The position numbers and the translations under genes are program-made. The notes under the pieces were generated by a model, which was given only the letters and a program-made list of their open reading frames with translations, made no database searches and was not told the DNA's origin. Shown here one piece after another: positions 33,393 through 46,763 of a stretch of 64,000 nt of DNA (its first letter is position 1; the number at the start of each line of letters is the position of its first letter). The DNA comes from Balanoglossus misakiensis (taxonomy: Eukaryota; Hemichordata). Location: NCBI GenBank assembly GCA_040954595.2, contig CM082579.2, forward strand, positions 16,368,001 through 16,432,000. Reading direction: 5' to 3'.

Positions 33393-36300
33393 TTAGGGTT
33401 AGGGTTAGGGTTAGGGTTAGGGTTAGGGTTAGGGTTAGGGTGAGGGTGAGGGTGAGGGTTAGGGTTAGGGTTAGGGTTAGGGTTAGGGTTAGGGTTAGGG
33501 TTAGGGTTAGGGTTAGGGTTAGGGTTAGGGTTAGGGTTAGGGTTAGGGTTAGGGTTAGGGTTAGGGTTAGGGTTAGGGTTAGGGTTAGGGTTAGGGTTAG
33601 GGTTAGGGTTAGGGTTAGGGTTAGGGTTAGGGTTAGGGTTAGGGTTAGGGTTAGGGTTAGGGTTAGGGTTAGGGTTAGGGTTAGGGTTAGGGTTAGGGTT
33701 AGGGTTAGGGTTAGGGTTAGGGTTAGGGTTAGGGTTAGGGTTAGGGTTAGGGTTAGGGTTAGGGTTAGGGTTAGGGTTAGGGTTAGGGTTAGGGTTAGGG
33801 TTAGGGTTAGGGTTAGGGTTAGGGTTAGGGTTAGGGTTAGGGTTAGGGTTAGGGTTAGGGTTAGGGTTAGGGTTAGGGTTAGGGTTAGGGTTAGGGTTAG
33901 GGTTAGGGTTAGGGTTAGGGTTAGGGTTAGGGTTAGGGTTAGGGTTAGGGTTAGGGTTAGGGTTAGGGTTAGGGTTAGGGTTAGGGTTAGGGTTAGGGTT
34001 AGGGTTAGGGTTAGGGTTAGGGTTAGGGTTAGGGTTAGGGTTAGGGTTAGGGTTAGGGTTAGGGTTAGGGTTAGGGTTAGGGTTAGGGTTAGGGTTAGGG
34101 TTAGGGTTAGGGTTAGGGTTAGGGTTAGGGTTAGGGTTAGGGTTAGGGTTAGGGTTAGGGTTAGGGTTAGGGTTAGGGTTAGGGTTAGGGTTAGGGTTAG
34201 GGTTAGGGTTAGGGTTAGGGTTAGGGTTAGGGTTAGGGTTAGGGTTAGGGTTAGGGTTAGGGTTAGGGTTAGGGTTAGGGTTAGGGTTAGGGTTAGGGTT
34301 AGGGTTAGGGTTAGGGTTAGGGTTAGGGTTAGGGTTAGGGTTAGGGTTAGGGTTAGGGTTAGGGTTAGGGTTAGGGTTAGGGTTAGGGTTAGGGTTAGGG
34401 TTAGGGTTAGGGTTAGGGTTAGGGTTAGGGTTAGGGTTAGGGTTAGGGTTAGGGTTAGGGTTAGGGTTAGGGTTAGGGTTAGGGTTAGGGTTAGGGTTAG
34501 GGTTAGGGTTAGGGTTAGGGTTAGGGTTAGGGTTAGGGTTAGGGTTAGGGTTAGGGTTAGGGTTAGGGTTAGGGTTAGGGTTAGGGTTAGGGTTAGGGTT
34601 AGGGTTAGGGTTAGGGTTAGGGTTAGGGTTAGGGTTAGGGTTAGGGTTAGGGTTAGGGTTAGGGTTAGGGTTAGGGTTAGGGTTAGGGTTAGGGTTAGGG
34701 TTAGGGTTAGGGTTAGGGTTAGGGTTAGGGTTAGGGTTAGGGTTAGGGTTAGGGTTAGGGTTAGGGTTAGGGTTAGGGTTAGGGTTAGGGTTAGGGTTAG
34801 GGTTAGGGTTAGGGTTAGGGTTAGGGTTAGGGTTAGGGTTAGGGTTAGGGTTAGGGTTAGGGTTAGGGTTAGGGTTAGGGTTAGGGTTAGGGTTAGGGTT
34901 AGGGTTAGGGTTAGGGTTAGGGTTAGGGTTAGGGTTAGGGTTAGGGTTAGGGTTAGGGTTAGGGTTAGGGTTAGGGTTAGGGTTAGGGTTAGGGTTAGGG
35001 TTAGGGTTAGGGTTAGGGTTAGGGTTAGGGTTAGGGTTAGGGTTAGGGTTAGGGTTAGGGTTAGGGTTAGGGTTAGGGTTAGGGTTAGGGTTAGGGTTAG
35101 GGTTAGGGTTAGGGTTAGGGTTAGGGTTAGGGTTAGGGTTAGGGTTAGGGTTAGGGTTAGGGTTAGGGTTAGGGTTAGGGTTAGGGTTAGGGTTAGGGTT
35201 AGGGTTAGGGTTAGGGTTAGGGTTAGGGTTAGGGTTAGGGTTAGGGTTAGGGTTAGGGTTAGGGTTAGGGTTAGGGTTAGGGTTAGGGTTAGGGTTAGGG
35301 TTAGGGTTAGGGTTAGGGTTAGGGTTAGGGTTAGGGTTAGGGTTAGGGTTAGGGTTAGGGTTAGGGTTAGGGTTAGGGTTAGGGTTAGGGTTAGGGTTAG
35401 GGTTAGGGTTAGGGTTAGGGTTAGGGTTAGGGTTAGGGTTAGGGTTAGGGTTAGGGTTAGGGTTAGGGTTAGGGTTAGGGTTAGGGTTAGGGTTAGGGTT
35501 AGGGTTAGGGTTAGGGTTAGGGTTAGGGTTAGGGTTAGGGTTAGGGTTAGGGTTAGGGTTAGGGTTAGGGTTAGGGTTAGGGTTAGGGTTAGGGTTAGGG
35601 TTAGGGTTAGGGTTAGGGTTAGGGTTAGGGTTAGGGTTAGGGTTAGGGTTAGGGTTAGGGTTAGGGTTAGGGTTAGGGTTAGGGTTAGGGTTAGGGTTAG
35701 GGTTAGGGTTAGGGTTAGGGTTAGGGTTAGGGTTAGGGTTAGGGTTAGGGTTAGGGTTAGGGTTAGGGTTAGGGTTAGGGTTAGGGTTAGGGTTAGGGTT
35801 AGGGTTAGGGTTAGGGTTAGGGTTAGGGTTAGGGTTAGGGTTAGGGTTAGGGTTAGGGTTAGGGTTAGGGTTAGGGTTAGGGTTAGGGTTAGGGTTAGGG
35901 TTAGGGTTAGGGTTAGGGTTAGGGTTAGGGTTAGGGTTAGGGTTAGGGTTAGGGTTAGGGTTAGGGTTAGGGTTAGGGTTAGGGTTAGGGTTAGGGTTAG
36001 GGTTAGGGTTAGGGTTAGGGTTAGGGTTAGGGTTAGGGTTAGGGTTAGGGTTAGGGTTAGGGTTAGGGTTAGGGTTAGGGTTAGGGTTAGGGTTAGGGTT
36101 AGGGTTAGGGTTAGGGTTAGGGTTAGGGTTAGGGTTAGGGTTAGGGTTAGGGTTAGGGTTAGGGTTAGGGTTAGGGTTAGGGTTAGGGTTAGGGTTAGGG
36201 TTAGGGTTAGGGTTAGGGTTAGGGTTAGGGTTAGGGTTAGGGTTAGGGTTAGGGTTAGGGTTAGGGTTAGGGTTAGGGTTAGGGTTAGGGTTAGGGTTAG

Positions 36301-36855
36301 GGTTAGGGTTAGGGTTAGGGTTAGGGTTAGGGTTAGGGTTAGGGTTAGGGTTAGGGTTAGGGTTAGGGTTAGGGTTAGGGTTAGGGTTAGGGTTAGGTTA
36401 GGGTTAGGGTTAGGGTTAGGGTTAGGGTTAGGGTTAGGTTAGGGTTAGGGTTAGGGTTAGGGTTAGGGTTAGGGTTAGGGTTAGGGTTAGGGTTAGGGTT
36501 AGGGTTAGGGTTAGGGTTAGGGTTAGGGTTAGGGTTAGGGTTAGGGTTAGGGTTAGGGTTAGGGTTAGGGTTAGGGTTAGGGTTAGGTTAGGGTTAGGGT
36601 TAGGGTTAGGGTTAGGGTTAGGGTTAGGGTTAGGGTTAGGGTTAGGGTTAGGGTTAGGGTTAGGGTTAGGGTTAGGGTTAGGGTTAGGGTTAGGGTTAGG
36701 GTTAGGGTTAGGGTTAGGGTTAGGGTTAGGGTTAGGGTTAGGGTTAGGGTTAGGGTTAGGGTTAGGGTTAGGGTTAGGGTTAGGGTTAGGGTTAGGGTTA
36801 GGGTTAGGGTTAGGGTTAGGGTTAGGGTTAGGGTTAGGGTTAGGGTTAGGGTTAG
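33393..36855 (+). repeat. Telomere: (TTAGGG)n, 3.46 kb
   Basis: About 577 tandem TTAGGG units run up to the N gap. The only proximal variants are three TGAGGG units at 33441-33458. Single TTAGG units at 36393, 36434 and 36583 shift the register and may be base-calling deletions. G-rich strand 5'-3' towards the right is the orientation of a right-hand chromosome end. The thousand-residue Arg-Val open frame across it is an artefact of the six-base repeat. Confidence 0.97.
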
Positions 36856-36955
36856 NNNNNNNNNNNNNNNNNNNNNNNNNNNNNNNNNNNNNNNNNNNNN
36901 NNNNNNNNNNNNNNNNNNNNNNNNNNNNNNNNNNNNNNNNNNNNNNNNNNNNNNN
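36856..36955. other. Assembly gap of exactly 100 N
   Basis: A run of exactly 100 undetermined bases is a usual convention for a scaffold join of unknown length. It starts immediately after the telomere array, so sequence to the right need not be adjacent in the genome. Confidence 0.97.
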
Positions 36956-39900
36956 TTTTGAGATTTTGCAAAGAGGAAAATTTGTCATTTTTTGATGATT
37001 TTCACCCATGATTTTTTTTCAAAAATCGACGAAATTTTGAGATTTTGCAAAGAGGAAAATTTGTCATTTTTTCATGATTTTCCCCTATGATTTTTTTCAC
37101 AAATCGACGAAATTTTGTGATTTTGCAAAGTCGAAAATTTTGTCATTTTTTGATGATTTTCAACCATGATTTTTTTTCAAAAATCGACGAAATTTTGAGA
37201 TTTTGCAAAATCGAAAAATTTGTCATTTTTTAAAGATTTTCCCCCAATGGTTTTTTTCAAAATCGACGAAATTTTGAGATTTTGCAAAGTCGAAAATTTG
37301 TCATTTTTTGATGATTTTCCCCCATGATTTTTTTTCAAAAATGGACGAAATTTTGAGATTTTGCAAAGACGAAAATTTGTCATTTTTTGATGATTTTCAC
37401 CCATGATTTTTTTTCAAAAATCGACGAAATTTTGAGATTTTGCAAAGTCGAAAATGTGTCATTTTTTGATGATTTTCACCCGTTTTTTTTCAAAATTTGT
37501 CATTTTTTGATGATTTTCACCCATGATTTTTTTTCAAAAATCGACGAAATTTTGAGATTTTGCAAAGTCGAAAATTTGTCATTTTTTGATGATTTTCACC
37601 CATGATTTTTTTCAAAAATCGACGAAATGTTGAGATTTTGCAAAGTCGAAAATTTGTCATTTTTTGATGATTTTCACCCATGATTTTTTTCAAAAAATCG
37701 ACGAAATGTTGAGATTTTGCAAAGTCGAAAATTTTGTCATTTTTTGATGATTTTCAACCATGATTTTTTTCAAAAATCGACGAAATTTTGAGATTTTGCA
37801 AAGTCAAAAATGTGTCATTTTTTGATGATTTTCACCCGTTTTTTTTTCAAAATTTGTCATTTTTTCATGATTTTCACCCATGATTTTTTTCAAAAATCGA
37901 CGAAATTTTGTGATTTTGCAAAGTCGAAAATTTTGTCATTTTTTGATGATTTTCAACCATGATTTTTTTTTCAAAAATCGACGAAATTTTGTGATTTTAC
38001 AAAGTCGAAAATTTTGTCATTTTTTGATGATTTTCAACCATGATTTTTTTTCAAAAATCGACGAAAATTTGAGATTTTGCAAAGACGAAAATTTGTCATT
38101 TTTGATGATTTTTACCCATGATTTTTTTTCAAAAATGGACGAAATTTTGAGATTTTGCAAAGACGAAAATTTGTCATTTTTTGATGATTTTCACCCATGA
38201 TTTTTTTTCAAAAAACGACGAAATTTTGAGATTTTGCAAAGAGGAAAATTTGTCATTTTTTCATGATTTTCACCCATGATTTTTTTCAAAAATCGACGAA
38301 ATTTTGAGATTTTGCAAAAGAGGAAAATTTGTCATTTTTTCATGATTTTCCCCCATGATTTTTTTCAAAAATCTGCCCCCATGATTTTTTTCAAAATTCG
38401 ACGAAAATTTGAGATTTTGCAAAGACGAAAATTTGTCATTTTTGATGATTTTTACCCATGATTTTTTTCAAAAATGGACGAAATTTTGAGATTTTGCAAA
38501 GACGAAAATTTGTCATTTTTTGATGATTTTCACCAATGATTTTTTTTCAAAAAACGACGAAATTTTGAGATTTTGCAGAGGAAAATGTGTCATTTTTGAT
38601 GATTTTCACCCGTTTTTTTTTTCAAAATTTGTCATTTTTTGATGATTTTCTCCCATGATTTTTTTCAAAAATTGACGAAATTTTGAGATTTTGCAAAGTC
38701 GAAAATTTGTCATTTTTGATGATTTTCCCCCATGTTTTTTTTTTTAAATGGACGAAATTTTGAGATTTTGCAAAGACGAAAATTTGTTATTTTTTGATGA
38801 TTTTCACCCATGATTTTTTCAAAAATTTACGAAATTTTGAGATTTTGCAAAGTCGAAAATTTGTCATTTTTTGATGATTTTCACACATGATTTTTTTCAA
38901 AAATCGACGAAATTGTGAGATTTTGCAAAGACGAAAATTTGTCATTCTTTGATGATTTTTACCCATGATTTTTTTTCAAAAATGGACGAAATTTTGAGGT
39001 TTTGCAAAGTCGAAAATTTGTCATTTTTTGATGATTTTCACACATGATTTTTTTCAAAAATCGACGAAATTGTTAGATTTTGCAAAGACGAAAATTTGTC
39101 ATTTTTTGATGATTTTCACCCATGTCTTTTTTTAAAAATCGACGAAATTTTGAGATTTAGCAAAGAGGAAAATTTGTCATTTTTTCATGATTTTCCCCCA
39201 TGATTTTTTTCAAAAATCGACGAAATTTTGAGATTTTGCAAAGTCGACTAAAATGTGTCATTTTTTGATGATTTTCAACCGTTTTTTTTCAAAATTTGTC
39301 ATTTTTTTGATGATTTTCACTCATGTTTTTTTTTTTTAAATCGACGAACCTATGATTTTTTTCAAAATCGACGAAATTTTGTGATTTTACAAAGTCGAAA
39401 ATTTTGTCATTTTTTGATGATTTTCAACCATGATTTTTTTTCAAAAATCGACGAAAATTTGAGATTTTGCAAAGACGAAAATTTGTCATTTTTGATGATT
39501 TTTACCCATGATTTTTTTTCAAAAATGGACGAAATTTTGAGATTTTGCAAAGACGAAAATTTGTCATTTTTTGATGATTTTCACCCATGATTTTTTTTCA
39601 AAAATCGACGAAATTTTGAGATTTTGCAAAGAGGAAAATTTGTCATTTTTTCATGATTTTCCCCCATGATTTTTTTCAAAAATCGACGAAATTTTGAGAT
39701 TTTGCAAAGTCGACTAAAATGTGTCATTTTTTGATGATTTTCAACCGTTTTTTTTTCAAAATTTGTCATTTTTTGATGATTTTCACTCATGTTTTTTTTT
39801 TTTAAAATCGACGAACCTATGATTTTTTTCAAAATCGACGAAATTTTGTGATTTTACAAAGTCGAAAATTTTGTCATTTTTTGATGATTTTCAACCATGA

Positions 39901-42900
39901 TTTTTTTTCAAAAATCGACGAAAATTTGAGATTTTGCAAAGACGAAAATTTGTCATTTTTGATGATTTTTACCCATGATTTTTTTTCAAAAATGGACGAA
40001 ATTTTGAGATTTTGCAAAGACGAAAATTTGTCATTTTTTGATGATTTTCACCCATGATTTTTTTTCAAAAATCGACGAAATTTTGAGATTTTGCAAAGAG
40101 GAAAATTTGTCATTTTTTCATGATTTTCCCCTATGATTTTTTTCAAAAATCGACGAAATTTTGTGATTTTACAAAGTCGAAAATTTTGTCATTTTTTGAT
40201 GATTTTCAACCATGATTTTTTTTCAAAAATCGACGAAAATTTGAGATTTTGCAAAGACGAAAATTTGTCATTTTTGATGATTTTTACCCGATTTTTTTTC
40301 AAAAATGGACGAAATTTTGAGATTTTGCAAAGAGGAAAATTTGTCATTTTTTCATGATTTTCCCCCATGATTTTTTTCAAAAATCGACGAAATTTTGAGA
40401 TTTTGCAAAGTCGACTAAAATGTGTCATTTTTTGATGATTTTCAACCGTTTTTTTTTCAAAATTTGTCATTTTTTGATGATTTTCACTCATGTTTTTTTT
40501 TTTAAAAATCGACGAACCTATGATTTTTTTTCAAAATCGACGAAATTTTGTGATTTTACAAAGTCGAAAATTTTGTCATTTTTTGATGATTTTCAACCAT
40601 GATTTTTTTTCAAAAATCGACGAAAATTTGAGATTTTGCAAAGACGAAAATTTGTCATTTTTGATGATTTTTACCCATGATTTTTTTTCAAAATGGACGA
40701 AATTTTGAGATTTTGCAAAGACGAAAATTTGTCATTTTTTGATGATTTTCACCCATGATTTTTTTTTTTAAAATCGACGAACCTATGATTTTTTTCAAAA
40801 TCGACGAAATTTTGTGATTTTACAAAGTCGAAAATTTTGTCATTTTTTGATGATTTTCAACCATGATTTTTTTTCAAAAATCGACGAAAATTTGAGATTT
40901 TGCAAAGACGAAAATTTGTCATTTTTGATGATTTTTACCCATGATTTTTTTTCAAAAATGGACGAAATTTTGAGATTTTGCAAAGACGAAAATTTGTCAT
41001 TTTTTGATGATTTTCACCCATGATTTTTTTTCAAAAATCGACGAAATTTTGAGATTTTGCAAAGAGGAAAATTTGTCATTTTTTCATGATTTTCCCCTAT
41101 GATTTTTTTCAAAAATCGACGAAATTTTGTGATTTTACAAAGTCGAAAATTTTGTCATTTTTTGATGATTTTCAACCATGATTTTTTTTCAAAAATCGAC
41201 GAAAATTTGAGATTTTGCAAAGACGAAAATTTGTCATTTTTGATGATTTTTACCCATGATTTTTTTTCAAAAATGGACGAAATTTTGAGATTTTGCAAAG
41301 ACGAAAATTTGTCATTTTTTGATGATTTTCACCCATGATTTTTTTTCAAAAATCGACGAAATTTTGAGATTTTGCAAAGTCGTAAATGTGTCATTTTTTG
41401 ATGATTTTCACCAGTTTTTTTTTTTCAAAATTTGTCATTTTTTCATGATTTTCCCCCATGATTTTTTTCAAAAATCGACGAAAATTTGAGATTTTGCAAA
41501 GACGAAAATTTGTCATTTTTGATGATTTTTACCCATGATTTTTTTTTCAAAAATGGACGAAATTTTGAGATTTTGCAAAGACGAAAATTTGTCATTTTTT
41601 CATGATTTTCCCCCATGATTTTTTTCAAAAATCGACGAAAATTTGAGATTTTGCAAAGACGAAAATTTGTCATTTTTGATGATTTTTACCCATGATTTTT
41701 TTTCAAAAATGGACGAAATTTTGAGATTTTGCAAAGACGAAAATTTGTCATTTTTTGATGATTTTCACCCATGATTTTTTTTCAAAAATCGACGAAATTT
41801 TGAGATTTTGCAAAGAGGAAAATTTGTCATTTTTTCATGATTTTCCCCCATGATTTTTTTCAAAAATCGACGAAATTTTGAGATTTTGCAAAGTCGACTA
41901 AAATGTGTCATTTTTTGATGATTTTCAACTTTTTTTTTTTCAAAATTTGTCATTTTTTTCATGATTTTCCCCCATGATTTTTTTCAAAAATCGACGAAAA
42001 TTTGAGATTTTGCAAAGACGAAAATTTGTCATTTTTGATGATTTTTACCCATGATTTTTTTTCAAAAATGGACGAAATTTTGAGATTTTGCAAAGACGAA
42101 ATTTGTCATTTTTTCATGATTTTCCCCCATGATTTTTTTCAAAAATCGACGAAAATTTGAGATTTTGCAAAGACGAAAATTTGTCATTTTTGATGATTTT
42201 TACCCATGATTTTTTTCAAAAATGGACGAAATTTTGAGATTTTGCAAAGACGAAAATTTGTCATTTTTTGATGATTTTCACCCATGATTTTTTTTCAAAA
42301 ACCGACGAAATTTTGAGATTTTGCAAAGAGGAAAATTTGTCATTTTTTCATGATTTTCCCCCATGATTTTTTTCAAAAATCGACGAAATTTTGAGATTTT
42401 GCAAAGTCGACTAAAATGTGTCATTTTTTGATGATTTTCAACTTTTTTTTTTTCAAAATTTGTCATTTTTTGATGATTTTCACTCATGTTTTTTTTTTTA
42501 AAAATCGACGAACCTATGATTTTTTTCAAAATCGACGAAATTTTGTGATTTTACAAAGTCGAAAATTTTGTCATTTTTTGATGATTTTCAACCATGATTT
42601 TTTTTCAAAAATCGACGAAAATTTGAGATTTTGCAAAGACGAAAATTTGTCATTTTTGATGATTTTTACCCATGATTTTTTTTCAAAAATGGACGAAATT
42701 TTGAGATTTTGCAAAGAGGAAAATTGTCATTTTTTCATGATTTTCCCCCATGATTTTTTTCAAAAATCGACGAAATTTTGTGATTTTACAAAGTCGAAAA
42801 TTTTGTCATTTTTTGATGATTTTCAACCATGATTTTTTTTCAAAAATGGACGAAATTTTGAGATTTTGCAAAGACGAAAATTTGTCATTTTTTGATGATT

Positions 42901-43453
42901 TTCACCCATGATTTTTTTTCAAAAATCGACGAAATTTTGAGATTTTGCAAAGAGGAAAATTTGTCATTTTTTCATGATTTTCCCCCATGATTTTTTTCAA
43001 AAATCGACGAAATTTTGAGATTTTGCAAAGTCGACTAAAATGTGTCATTTTTTGATGATTTTCAACTTTTTTTTTTTCAAAATTTGTCATTTTTTGATGA
43101 TTTTCACTCATGTTTTTTTTTTTAAAAATCGACGAACCTATGATTTTTTTCAAAATCGACGAAATTTTGTGATTTTACAAAGTCGAAAATTTTGTCATTT
43201 TTTGATGATTTTCAACCATGATTTTTTTTCAAAAATCGACGAAAATTTGAGATTTTGCAAAGACGAAAATTTGTCATTTTTGATGATTTTTACCCATGAT
43301 TTTTTTTCAAAAATGGACGAAATTTTGAGATTTTGCAAAGACGAAAATTTGTCATTTTTTGATGATTTTCACCCATGATTTTTTTTCAAAAATCGACGAA
43401 ATTTTGAGATTTTGCAAAGAGGAAAATTTGTCATTTTTTCATGATTTTCCCCC

Positions 43454-46400
43454 ATGATTTTTTTCAAAAATCGACGAAATTTTGTGATTTTACAAAGTCG
43501 AAAATTTTGTCATTTTTTGATGATTTTCAACCATGATTTTTTTTCAAAAATCGACGAAAATTTGAGATTTTGCAAAGACGAAAATTTGTCATTTTTGATG
43601 ATTTTTACCCATGATTTTTTTTCAAAAATGGACGAAATTTTGAGATTTTGCAAAGACGAAAATTTGTCATTTTTTGATGATTTTCACCCATGATTTTTTT
43701 TCAAAAATCGACGAAATTTTGAGATTTTGCAAAGAGGAAAATTTGTCATTTTTTCATGATTTTCCCCCATGATTTTTTTCAAAAATCGACGAAATTTTGT
43801 GATTTTACAAAGTCGAAAATTTTGTCATTTTTTGATGATTTTCAACCATGATTTTTTTTCAAAAATCGACGAAAATTTGAGATTTTGCAAAGACGAAAAT
43901 TTGTCATTTTTGATGATTTTTACCCATGATTTTTTTTCAAAAATGGACGAAATTTTGAGATTTTGCAAAGACGAAAATTTGTCATTTTTTGATGATTTTC
44001 ACCCATGATTTTTTTTCAAAAATCGACGAAATTTTGAGATTTTGCAAAGTCGTAAATGTGTCATTTTTTGATGATTTTCACCAGTTTTTTTTTTTCAAAA
44101 TTTGTCATTTTTTCATGATTTTCCCCCATGATTTTTTTCAAAAATCGACGAAAATTTGAGATTTTGCAAAGACGAAAATTTGTCATTTTTGATGATTTTT
44201 ACCCATGATTTTTTTTCAAAAATGGACGAAATTTTGAGATTTTGCAAAGACGAAAATTTGTCATTTTTTCATGATTTTCACCCATGATTTTTTTCAAAAA
44301 TCGACGAAATTTTGAGATTTTGCAAAGAGGAAAATTTGTCATTTTTTCATGATTTTCCCCCATGATTTTTTTCAAAAATCGACGAAAATTTGAGATTTTG
44401 CAAAGACGAAAATTTGTCATTTTTGATGATTTTTACCCATGATTTTTTTTCAGAAATGGACGAAATTTTGAGATTTTGCAAAGACGAAAATTTGTCATTT
44501 TTTGATTATTTTCACCAATGATTTTTTTTCAAAAAACGACGAAATTTTGAGATTTTGCAGAGGAAAATGTGTCATTTTTTGATGATTTTCACCCGTTTTT
44601 TTTTTTTTTCAAAATTTGTCATTATTTGATGATTTTCTCCCATGATTTTTTTCAAAAATTGACGAAATTTTGAGATTTTGCAAAGTCGACTAAAATGTGT
44701 CATTTTTTGATGATTTTCAACTTTTTTTTTTTCAAAATTTGTCATTTTTTGATGATTTTCACTCATGTTTTTTTTTTTAAAAATCGACGAACCTATGATT
44801 TTTTTCAAAATCGACGAAATTTTGTGATTTTACAAAGTCGAAAATTTTGTCATTTTTTGATGATTTTCAACCATGATTTTTTTTCAAAAATCGACGAAAA
44901 TTTGAGATTTTGCAAAGACGAAAATTTGTCATTTTTGATGATTTTTACCCATGATTTTTTTTCAAAAATGGACGAAATTTTGAGATTTTGCAAAGACGAA
45001 AATTTGTCATTTTTTGATGATTTTCACCCATGATTTTTTTTCAAAAATCGACGAAATTTTGAGATTTTGCAAAGAGGAAAATTTGTCATTTTTTCATGAT
45101 TTTCCCCCATGATTTTTTTCCAAAATCGACGAAATTTTGTGATTTTACAAAGTCGAAAATTTTGTCATTTTTTGATGATTTTCAACCATGATTTTTTTTC
45201 AAAAATCGACGAAAATTTGAGATTTTGCAAAGACGAAAATTTGTCATTTTTGATGATTTTTACCCATGATTTTTTTTCAAAAATGGACGAAATTTTGAGA
45301 TTTTGCAAAGACGAAAATTTGTCATTTTTTGATGATTTTCACCCATGATTTTTTTTCAAAAATCGACGAAATTTTGAGATTTTGCAAAGAGGAAAATTTG
45401 TCATTTTTTCATGATTTTCCCCCATGATTTTTTTCAAAAATCGACGAAATTTTGTGATTTTACAAAGTCGAAAATTTTGTCATTTTTTGATGATTTTCAA
45501 CCATGATTTTTTTTCAAAAATCGACGAAAATTTGAGATTTTGCAAAGACGAAAATTTGTCATTTTTGATGATTTTTACCCATGATTTTTTTTCAAAAATG
45601 GACGAAATTTTGAGATTTTGCAAAGACGAAAATTTGTCATTTTTTGATGATTTTCACCCATGATTTTTTTTCAAAAATCGACGAAATTTTGAGATTTTGC
45701 AAAGTCGTAAATGTGTCATTTTTTGATGATTTTCACCAGTTTTTTTTTTTCAAAATTTGTCATTTTTTCATGATTTTCCCCCATGATTTTTTTCAAAAAT
45801 CGACGAAAATTTGAGATTTTGCAAAGACGAAAATTTGTCATTTTTGATGATTTTTACCCATGATTTTTTTTCAAAAATGGACGAAATTTTGAGATTTTGC
45901 AAAGACGAAAATTTGTCATTTTTTCATGATTTTCACCCATGATTTTTTTCAAAAATCGACGAAATTTTGAGATTTTGCAAAGAGGAAAATTTGTCATTTT
46001 TTCATGATTTTCCCCCATGATTTTTTTCAAAAATCGACGAAAATTTGAGATTTTGCAAAGACGAAAATTTGTCATTTTTGATGATTTTTACCCATGATTT
46101 TTTTTCAGAAATGGACGAAATTTTGAGATTTTGCAAAGACGAAAATTTGTCATTTTTTGATTATTTTCACCAATGATTTTTTTTCAAAAAACGACGAAAT
46201 TTTGAGATTTTGCAGAGGAAAATGTGTCATTTTTTGATGATTTTCACCCGTTTTTTTTTTTTTTCAAAATTTGTCATTATTTGATGATTTTCTCCCATGA
46301 TTTTTTTCAAAAATTGACGAAATTTTGAGATTTTGCAAAGTCGAAAATTTGTCATTTTTTGATGATTTTCACCCATGATTTTTTTCAAAAATCGACGAAA

Positions 46401-46763
46401 TTTTGAGATTTTGCAAAGTCGAAAATTTGTCATTTTTTGATGATTTTCCCCTATGTTTTTTTTTTTAAATGGACGAAATTTTGAGATTTTGCAAAGACGA
46501 AAATTTGTTATTTTTTGATGATTTTCACCCATGATTTTTTCAAAAATTGACGAAATTTTGAGATTTTGCAAAGTCGAAAATTTGTCATTTTTTGATGATT
46601 TTAACACATGATTTTTTTCAAAAATCGACGAAATTGTGAGATTTTGCAAAGACGAAAATTTGTCATTTTTTGATGATTTTTACCCATGATTTTTTTTCAA
46701 AAATGGACGAAATTTTGAGGTTTTGCAAAGTCGAAAATTTGTTATTTTTTGATGATTTTCACC
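43454..46763 (+). repeat. Tandem 1,655-base higher-order units inside array D
   Basis: Landmarks at 43040, 43454, 43769 and 44199 recur at 44695, 45109, 45424 and 45854, always 1,655 bases later (about 21 monomers). The second copy drifts after about 46,300. One unit starts around 43,000 and the next around 44,690, so the outer limits given are approximate. Confidence 0.75.

Noticed and set aside
33440-36442. A thousand-residue Arg-Val open frame
   Set aside because: It is a translation of TTAGGG repeats with no stop in this phase. It ends only where a TTAGG unit changes the register.
33393-36855. Ancient interstitial telomere from chromosome fusion
   Set aside because: The array is almost free of variants and has a single orientation, with no head-to-head CCCTAA partner. 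It ends at a gap, which fits a terminal telomere better.
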